Assembly: GCF_001647275.1 (NCBI RefSeq)
Contig: NZ_LRMM01000030.1
Location: 1-53,852 of the forward strand
Direction: 5' to 3'
DNA from: Rufibacter ruber
Lineage (GTDB): Bacteria; Bacteroidota; Bacteroidia; Cytophagales; Hymenobacteraceae
DNA length: 53,852 nt
Below, one piece after another: positions 48,085 through 53,852 of this stretch. Below the pieces are notes generated by a model. The model was not told the DNA's origin, made no database searches, and worked only from the letters and a program-made list of their open reading frames with translations. The translations under genes and the position numbers were made by a program. Within the stretch, counting starts at the first letter, position 1. Each line of letters starts with the position of its first letter.

Positions 48085-49542
48085 TTAAAGTGTGATGGTT
48101 TTGCCTTGGTAAAAATCTAAAATCTTTAATTTAAACGTGTAGTCGTATTTTGCCTGGATTATGTCTGACTGAGCTTTGACAAGGTTGTTTCTGGCAACGT
48201 TAAAATCTACATTGTTGATGAGCCCATTATTAAGGCGAATCTCTGCATTTTTATAAGCTTGTTCAAAAGCTTCCAGTTGTTTTCTTGCAGCTACAAAACG
48301 CTTTTGCGCCCCTACAGCATCAGTGTAGGCTTGGGCAATGGTCTGTTTCAATTCGTTCTTGGCAATGTCTGAGGAGATTTCGGCATTTCTTAACCCAATC
48401 TTAGACAGCTGCACGTTGTTTCTCACCCTAAACCCGTTGAAAATTGGAACATTCAGATTGATCCCAATAAACTGGCCTACGTTGTCTTGTAACTGGTCAA
48501 AGTATGGGTACTTAACTTCATTCTGCTGTGGGCTGTACAGAATCAATTCCTGGCTCATGGCCGGGTCAATAAAACCAATAGGCCGACCAACGGTGGTATT
48601 CCCGAAGGAAATCAGAGAATTTCCACTAGAGTAACGGGTGCTTACACTTCCTACCAAACTCAAACTGGGGTAATAGGCTCCTCTGGCAATCTCAATATTT
48701 CTAGTCGCACTTTGAATCCTGAGCCTGGTCCTTAGTATTTCTGGCATCCTGTCTGAGGCGGTAGCATACACATCCTCAGCGTTGAACCCTATAACTGATT
48801 GATCTGGATTAGGGATCTCTGGCACCACAATAGAAAAATTGGCAGGGTTGGCGTTCGTTAGATTTAATAATTGGATAAGACGCAGTTCTGCCAGTTCAAT
48901 GTTGTTTTGCGCATTAATGATATTTAATTCATCACTAGCAATTTGCGCGTTAAGGTCTAACACATTGCTTTCAGGAACGCTTCCAGCCCTGAACAGCTTT
49001 TCAGTTCGTTCTAACTGGCTTTGGGTAAGGGTTAAACGCTCTTGGTTGGTTTTAAGGATTTCCTGATTGAGCAAGACATTCATGTAAGCGGTTACCACAT
49101 TGAGGGTAACATCATTCTTCACTTTCTGCTGGTCTAACTGACTCGCCTGGTATTCTAATCTGTTCCTTTTAATAGTGTTATGCGTCTGTAAACCACTAAA
49201 TAGATTGACAGAACTATTCACACCAACATTGCCAGACCATATCTGAGTGTTTTGAATCTGATTTCTAACAGGATCCAGGAAGAAACCATTATTAAACCCA
49301 TGAGAGGCGCTGCCATTGACGGTGGGAAGTTGATTAGCTCTTGACTGGTTTACGTCAATGGCCGCTTGCTCCACTGAAAGCCCAGACTGAATGATTTGCA
49401 GGTTATTTTTAACCGCATGGTCTACACACTGTTGCAGAGACCAAACTGTTTCTGAGCCAGTAGTGGTTTGGGCGCTCATGAAAGTGCTTGCACCCAGTAC
49501 CAATCCCAAAGTGGCTAGTACAGAAGAAGAGAAACGTCGCAT
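48085..49542 (-). CDS. TolC-family outer-membrane efflux protein
   Basis: 485 residues. Signal peptide (start MRRFSSSVLATLGLVLGAST), then two OEP repeats with long alpha-helices (SVNLFSGLQTHNTIKRNRLE near 107 and NVPIFNGFRVRNNVQLSKIG near 365 are the paired beta/helix junctions). Outer-membrane exit duct for the adjacent adaptor. Its ATG follows directly after the sdaAB stop with no gap. Confidence 0.92.
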   Translation of the reverse strand: MRRFSSSVLATLGLVLGASTFMSAQTTTGSETVWSLQQCVDHAVKNNLQIIQSGLSVEQAAIDVNQSRANQLPTVNGSASHGFNNGFFLDPVRNQIQNTQIWSGNVGVNSSVNLFSGLQTHNTIKRNRLEYQASQLDQQKVKNDVTLNVVTAYMNVLLNQEILKTNQERLTLTQSQLERTEKLFRAGSVPESNVLDLNAQIASDELNIINAQNNIELAELRLIQLLNLTNANPANFSIVVPEIPNPDQSVIGFNAEDVYATASDRMPEILRTRLRIQSATRNIEIARGAYYPSLSLVGSVSTRYSSGNSLISFGNTTVGRPIGFIDPAMSQELILYSPQQNEVKYPYFDQLQDNVGQFIGINLNVPIFNGFRVRNNVQLSKIGLRNAEISSDIAKNELKQTIAQAYTDAVGAQKRFVAARKQLEAFEQAYKNAEIRLNNGLINNVDFNVARNNLVKAQSDIIQAKYDYTFKLKILDFYQGKTITL

Positions 49543-50223
49543 TTATAAGTCAATATTAGGGATATAGATCACGTTTTTGACCCAGCTCAACTGCCTGATG
49601 TATTCCAGTGAGATGGGGCGCAACCCTGAGTCCATTTCAATGAACTGGCGGGCTAAGTCATGGCGGCCTTTCCTGGACACGTTCATGGTGGCAATATTGC
49701 AGTCATCATGCGCTATCACATTGGCAATGAAGGCAATGCTGCCTGTCACATCATCTGCGTCAATGATGAGCGTGTGCAGGTTGGCCGAAAAATTGGAGGG
49801 GAAGCCGTCTACTTCCACTATACTAATGACACCGCCGCCCCTGCTTTGCCCCACTACCTCAGCCATGCGCCCATCTGCCGCTGCTAAATTCAGCTTAATG
49901 GTATTAGGGTGCATGGTAGAGGCATTCCCTACTGACTTAAAGCTATACTTCAGGCCTCGCTCCTTTGCATGTTCAAACGCCTCCTTAATGCGGGTGTCGT
50001 CGGTTTTAAAATCCAGCAGGCCCGCTATGATGGCCCGGTCACTCCCGTGCCCTTCATAGGTGCGGGCAAAAGAGTTGTAAAAGGTCACCGTGGCCTCTAC
50101 TGGCAACGCTCCCAAAATTCTGATGGCGGCGCGGGCTATCCTCACCACCCCTGCCGTGTGCGAACTGGAGGGGCCTATCATCACAGGGCCTATCATATCA
50201 AATATACTGCTCTTCTCAGCCAT
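49543..50223 (-). CDS. sdaAB: L-serine ammonia-lyase, beta subunit
   Basis: 226 residues. Serine deaminase beta domain with IGPVMIGPSSSHTAGVVRIARAA at about 10-30 (here noted as its signature), FARTYEGHGSDRAIIAGLL near 52, and a C-terminal ACT domain (about 150-226: HTLIIDADDVTGSIAFIANVI). The iron-sulfur alpha subunit is not next to it and must lie elsewhere. First gene of the sdaAB-tolC-adaptor-gpsA run. Confidence 0.93.
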   Translation of the reverse strand: MAEKSSIFDMIGPVMIGPSSSHTAGVVRIARAAIRILGALPVEATVTFYNSFARTYEGHGSDRAIIAGLLDFKTDDTRIKEAFEHAKERGLKYSFKSVGNASTMHPNTIKLNLAAADGRMAEVVGQSRGGGVISIVEVDGFPSNFSANLHTLIIDADDVTGSIAFIANVIAHDDCNIATMNVSRKGRHDLARQFIEMDSGLRPISLEYIRQLSWVKNVIYIPNIDL

Positions 50224-50246
50224 GGTCTCTCATATACTTCCGGCGT

Positions 50247-50254
50247 CAAAGTTA
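50247..50254 (-). promoter_or_regulatory. putative -7 element of the sdaAB-tolC-adaptor-gpsA run
   Basis: Minus strand TAACTTTG, exact TAnnTTTG, 24 bases before the sdaAB start; no clear TTG at -33. Confidence 0.45.
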
Positions 50255-50442
50255 AAGATATTGTGGAGCTATAAAAGCCTCTGGTGTTCCTGGGCAGTGC
50301 CTTTTCTGCTGCAAGATGCGGTTCCCCAATAAAAGGTTGCCTCTGAGCAGGAACAAAGCGGCAATGTCACCAAATACAAGAACTTTTACTTTCTTTGTCG
50401 CAGGTTCAAAAGGTTTCTTACAAAGTATTCAGAAAATAATAT

Positions 50443-51411
50443 ATGCCAGAGCACAAGTTTTCCCCCCAGGTTTTGGATTTGTTAGATCGTCTGCAGCAGA
50501 AGTACAACCCACTGGGGCAAGATTTGGCCGGTTATCTGGAGGGCCTACTCTATTCTGACTTCCTGAATTATTGGGACTATATTCACCTGGATACCCTTTT
50601 GAGCCTGCAAACGCCCCGCACCAGGATCCCTGATGAAGAGATTTTCATCATGTACCACCAGATCACCGAGCTGTATTTCAAGCTTTGCCTGCATGAGTAC
50701 CAGCAGTTAGGCAATGACCCGGCCCCCACGGTGAACAAGGTAATTCAGCGAGTGGGACGCATTAACCGCTATTTTGAAAACCTGATTGCCTCCTTTGATG
50801 TGATGGTAGACGGCATGGACCAGCGGGAGTTCCTCAAATTCAGGATGGCGCTCATGCCGGCCAGCGGCTTCCAGTCTGTGCAGTACCGCATGATTGAAAT
50901 CTGCTCTACTGATCTGCGCAACCTCACAGACAAGGCCAAGCGCCAGGCACTGGGCCAGCAGAGCACCCAGGAGGAGCTTTTTGGCTGCATTTACTGGAAA
51001 GAAGGCGCCACAGAGGCGGCCACCGGCGCCAAAACCCTCACGCTGTTACAGTTTGAGGAAAAATATTCTGACCAGCTGATCCAGCATGCCCGGGAGTACC
51101 AGCACAAGAACCTGTGGTTTATAGTAAAGCAACTGCCCCAGGAAGATCATCAGAATGAGAAACTGATTGCCCACTTAAAGGAGCTGGACAGTAATGTCAA
51201 CGTGAACTGGCCGCTCATGCACTACAAGTCGGCGGTGCGGTACCTGCACCGGAACCCAGATGATATTGCGGCCACCGGCGGAACCAACTGGCAGAAATAC
51301 CTTCCACCCCGCTTTCAGAAACGCATCTTCTACCCGGAGATCTGGACCCAGCAGGAAATAGACAACTGGGGCAAAGGCTGGGTGAATGATATTGTGGGCG
51401 AAGTAGATTAA
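50443..51411 (+). CDS. tryptophan 2,3-dioxygenase family protein
   Basis: 322 residues. Heme enzyme fold that opens the indole ring of tryptophan to N-formylkynurenine. Seen: LYSDFLNYWDYIHLDTLL near 44, the IMYHQITELYFKLCLHE helix near 69, PASGFQSVQYRMIE near 138 (family GFQS.. motif) and a late WPLMHYKSAVRYL near 258. It is somewhat longer than the common 270-300 residues. No other kynurenine gene is adjacent. Confidence 0.85.
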   Translation: MPEHKFSPQVLDLLDRLQQKYNPLGQDLAGYLEGLLYSDFLNYWDYIHLDTLLSLQTPRTRIPDEEIFIMYHQITELYFKLCLHEYQQLGNDPAPTVNKVIQRVGRINRYFENLIASFDVMVDGMDQREFLKFRMALMPASGFQSVQYRMIEICSTDLRNLTDKAKRQALGQQSTQEELFGCIYWKEGATEAATGAKTLTLLQFEEKYSDQLIQHAREYQHKNLWFIVKQLPQEDHQNEKLIAHLKELDSNVNVNWPLMHYKSAVRYLHRNPDDIAATGGTNWQKYLPPRFQKRIFYPEIWTQQEIDNWGKGWVNDIVGEVD

Positions 51412-51450
51412 GTACCAGGCCTAAGACTTTTCCATTCCCATCTCTTGCGG

Positions 51451-51494
51451 TTTTCTGTTTTTGGCCTGAAATCTGAAAAACAGGCCTAAAACGA
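51451..51494. repeat. palindromic repeat before the FAD dehydrogenase
   Basis: TTTTCTGTTTTTGGCCTGAAATCTG ... AACAGGCCTAAAACGAAAA-type right half; arms partly compensated. Confidence 0.75.
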
Positions 51495-51511
51495 ATTTTC
51501 TTTCCCTGCTC

Positions 51512-51538
51512 TTGGTTACGGGGGAGTGCGTATCTTTG
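51512..51538 (+). promoter_or_regulatory. promoter of the FAD-dependent dehydrogenase
   Basis: TTG (51512-51514), 16 bases, TATCTTTG (51531-51538). Supports the downstream start 51604. Confidence 0.55.
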
Positions 51539-51603
51539 CAGCAGCAATTGCCGTCAACCCTAAAAGACAGCACCCTTTAAGGTTAACTACCTTACCCCGT
51601 ACC

Positions 51604-53181
51604 ATGAAAAAAGAACTTGATCTGGTCTTAGCGCCCCAGGTGGCCTTTGACCCTGCCCTACTGGAGCAGGAGCTCCTGCAGCAAGCTGCCCTGCCGGCCA
51701 CCCATGCCTCTGCCTACATCCATAAAATTAAACGCTCCATTGACGCCCGCGGCCGCAAGGTACAGGTAAAGGTACGGGCTGATGTGTATGACCAGACCCC
51801 AGATCTTTCCTCTATCCTCCCCACGTACGTGTACCCTGAGGTAAAACCCAACGCCAAACGGGTGGTCATTGTGGGGGCCGGGTCAGCAGGCCTGTTTGCC
51901 GCTTTGCGGTGCCTGGAACTGGGCCTCAAACCTGTAATACTGGAACGTGGCAAAGATGTGCGCACCAGAAGGCGGGACTTGGCGGCCATCAACAAAGAGC
52001 ACCTTGTCAATCCAGATTCTAATTACTGCTTTGGTGAAGGCGGGGCGGGCACCTATTCAGACGGAAAGCTCTATACCCGCTCCAAGAAACGGGGCGATGT
52101 TCAGCGGGTGCTCCAAATCCTGGTGCAGCACGGGGCCACGCCCGATATTCTTTTTGATGCCCATCCCCATATTGGCACCAACAAGCTGCCGGTCTTGATT
52201 GCGCAGATACGGGAAACCATCTTACAGGCGGGCGGTGAGATTCATTTTAACACGCGGGTTACTGATTTCCTGGTGGAGAACCAGCAGATGAAAGCCGCAG
52301 TGACCGCCAGCGGGGCTGTCTTTGACGGTGAGGCGGTGATTCTGGCTACCGGGCATTCGGCGCGGGATATTTATGAGCTGCTGCACAAGAAGGGTATTCT
52401 CATAGAAGCCAAGCCCTTTGCCATGGGCGTGCGGGTAGAGCATCAGCAGAGCCTGATTGACGGCATTCAATACCACTGTGACGGTGACCGCGGGAACTAC
52501 CTGCCAGCAGCCTCTTATGCGTTGGTGCAACAGGTGGCGTGGCGGGGCCAGGAACGCGGGGTGTTTTCATTCTGCATGTGCCCCGGCGGCTTTATAGTGC
52601 CTTCGGCCACAGCCCCCGGCGAGGTGGTGGTGAACGGCATGTCCCCCAGTCGGCGCGATTCAAAGTTTGCGAACTCAGGGATAGTGGTGGCCATTAACCT
52701 GGAAGACATGGACCTGAAGCAGCATGGCGCACTGGCCGGTTTACGGCTGCAGCAGGCGCTGGAACAGAAAGCCTGCGCCGCAGCCGGAGGCACCCAGATG
52801 GCCCCGGCGCAACGCCTCCATGATTTTGTGAAAGGCAAGGTGTCGGCTTCGCTGCTGGAGACGTCTTACCAGCCCGGGCTGGCCAGTGTAGACATGCTGG
52901 AGGTGCTGCCGCCCATGATTGGCCAGCGCCTGAGAGGCGGTTTTCAGGAGTTTGGGAATAAGATGCGGGGCTACCTCACCAATGAGGCTCAGATTGTGGG
53001 GGTGGAAAGCCGCACCTCCTCCCCGGTCCGGATTCCCAGAGACAAGGAGACGTTGAGGCACCCGCAGATTCAGAACCTTTTTCCGTGCGCCGAGGGGGCC
53101 GGTTACGCCGGCGGTATTGTCTCAGCCGCCATGGACGGGGAGCGCTGCGCAGAACAGGTAGCGCTGCTGGTGCAGCGGTAG
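51604..53181 (+). CDS. FAD-dependent dehydrogenase (NAD(P)/FAD-binding)
   Basis: 525 residues. An N-terminal about 80-residue domain precedes a Rossmann FAD site VVIVGAGSAGLFAA (GAGSAG at 91-96). Marks: GEGGAGTYSDGKLYTR near 138, ILATGHSARDIY near 257, FSFCMCPGGFIVPS near 320, GMSPSRRDSKFANSG near 345 and PCAEGAGYAGGI near 498. This belongs to a conserved COG2509-type group of uncharacterised flavoproteins. The start follows the promoter, not the longer frame at 51526. Confidence 0.9.
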   Translation: MKKELDLVLAPQVAFDPALLEQELLQQAALPATHASAYIHKIKRSIDARGRKVQVKVRADVYDQTPDLSSILPTYVYPEVKPNAKRVVIVGAGSAGLFAALRCLELGLKPVILERGKDVRTRRRDLAAINKEHLVNPDSNYCFGEGGAGTYSDGKLYTRSKKRGDVQRVLQILVQHGATPDILFDAHPHIGTNKLPVLIAQIRETILQAGGEIHFNTRVTDFLVENQQMKAAVTASGAVFDGEAVILATGHSARDIYELLHKKGILIEAKPFAMGVRVEHQQSLIDGIQYHCDGDRGNYLPAASYALVQQVAWRGQERGVFSFCMCPGGFIVPSATAPGEVVVNGMSPSRRDSKFANSGIVVAINLEDMDLKQHGALAGLRLQQALEQKACAAAGGTQMAPAQRLHDFVKGKVSASLLETSYQPGLASVDMLEVLPPMIGQRLRGGFQEFGNKMRGYLTNEAQIVGVESRTSSPVRIPRDKETLRHPQIQNLFPCAEGAGYAGGIVSAAMDGERCAEQVALLVQR

Positions 53182-53262
53182 TCCTTTTCTCCATAAAATT
53201 ACGTATACCGGTAACCAGATAGGGAGATATATTCCCTTTCGGATGACTATAAATGCAAACCT

Positions 53263-53622
53263 ATGAAGAAGACCGTAGTTTTGGGTGCCTCAGACAACCC
53301 CAGCCGTTATAGCTATAAAGCCGTGCACCAGTTAAAGCGGAGCGGCCATGAAGTGGTGCCGGTGGGCATTAAGAAAGGAGAAGTAGCCGGCCTGGCCATT
53401 GAAACAGAGAAGCCTGAGGTGACGGGTGTAGATACGGTGACCCTGTATGTGGGGCCGCAAAACCAGCCCAGCTGGTATGACTATATCCTCTCCCTGCAGC
53501 CTAAGCGCATCATCTTTAACCCGGGCACTGAAAATTATGAGCTGGAAAAAAAAGCCCGTGAGCAGAATATTGAGACGCTGCACGCCTGTACGTTGATCAT
53601 GCTTTCCGTAGGCAACTACTGA
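53263..53622 (+). CDS. CoA-binding domain protein
   Basis: 119 residues, a stand-alone Rossmann-like CoA-binding domain (YccU-type): TVVLGASDNPSRYS at 4-17, EVVPVGIKKGEVAG near 30, VTLYVGPQNQ near 60 and IIFNPGTEN near 84. Function unknown; cytoplasmic. Confidence 0.88.
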   Translation: MKKTVVLGASDNPSRYSYKAVHQLKRSGHEVVPVGIKKGEVAGLAIETEKPEVTGVDTVTLYVGPQNQPSWYDYILSLQPKRIIFNPGTENYELEKKAREQNIETLHACTLIMLSVGNY

Positions 53623-53760
53623 GCGTTGCCCCACAAGGCATGTATGAAGTTGTCTTTTGGGTAGCAGAGAGCCATAACCAATACCGGAACCCCCGCTTTT
53701 ACCTGCTGGGCCCCGCTGCTCTGCCGGGCAAACTATTCCAATTGAAATCCGATCTTTAAA

Positions 53761-53817
53761 CAACCGCTCCTGTTTTGCCTGTTTTCTGAAAAACAGGCCG
53801 AAAACAGGAGGCGGTTG
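53761..53817. repeat. palindromic repeat with private arms
   Basis: CAACCGC outer arm and its complement GCGGTTG, core CTCCTGTTTTGCCTG / CAGGCCGAAAACAGGAG, imperfect at one position. Confidence 0.85.
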
Positions 53818-53835
53818 TTACTATAAAAAGGGGAG

Positions 53836-53852
53836 TTAATTCTTCTTGCTGG
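53836..53852 (-). CDS. possible C-terminus of a gene continuing beyond the window
   Basis: On the minus strand the last bases read AGC AAG AAG AAT TAA, compatible with a Lys-rich C-terminus and stop. Only four residues are visible, and a palindrome sits directly downstream, as after other genes here. Very tentative. Confidence 0.25.

Overview
This window looks like the chromosome of a Bacteroidota bacterium, most likely Cytophagales/Hymenobacteraceae (Rufibacter- or Hymenobacter-like). The assignment is inferred from gene content (a TonB-dependent receptor with a carboxypeptidase-like N-terminal domain, DUF2911, DUF4136, DUF349, YqgE, a GyrA with an acidic tail, the gene order hisGDCBHAF-IE) and from several promoters of the Bacteroidota type TTG-N(about 19)-TAnnTTTG. 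I see no phage, plasmid, CRISPR or transposase gene. Most genes are housekeeping.

Layout. 0.1-7.2 kb: a TrpF-like protein without the TrpF catalytic residues, mnmA, a lipoprotein, rpe followed closely by a TonB-dependent receptor, and a DUF2911/TPR protein. 7.4-15.7 kb: a complete histidine operon preceded by a His-rich leader peptide (an attenuator); its longer intergenic gaps are filled with several families of inverted repeats. 15.8-18.4 kb: an HD phosphohydrolase, a small lipoprotein, a TetR regulator with its own palindromic operator, and a LytTR response regulator. 18.6-22.8 kb: four overlapping genes (C39-like peptidase, RLAN/RimK-type ATP-grasp, GCS2-type ligase, N-formylglutamate amidohydrolase-like hydrolase) that look like one pathway making and trimming an amide-linked amino-acid product. 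22.9-32.1 kb: a holin-like membrane protein, a nucleoid-associated protein, small envelope proteins, mgsA, a TPR protein, gyrA. 32.1-36.3 kb: two tandem M14-fold proteins that lack the zinc ligands, plus an HD hydrolase. 36.5-39.0 kb: two tandem Omp85-type barrels without POTRA domains. 39.4-45.3 kb: tRNA-Thr, a DUF349 protein, yqgE, pdxH, a DUF1015 protein, maf. 45.7-50.2 kb: the run sdaAB-tolC-adaptor-gpsA. 50.4-53.6 kb: a tryptophan 2,3-dioxygenase, a FAD-dependent dehydrogenase and a CoA-binding protein.

The most striking non-gene signal is a family of about 20 imperfect palindromes (core CTGTTTTNGGCCTG - short loop - CAGGCCNAAAACAG) scattered between genes, roughly one per 2.7 kb. Many copies carry private outer arms that are perfectly complementary to each other although they differ between copies, so either the hairpin is maintained or the element spreads by copying its flank. 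Inside the his operon this family co-occurs with at least three other inverted-repeat families, and one composite of three modules is present twice.
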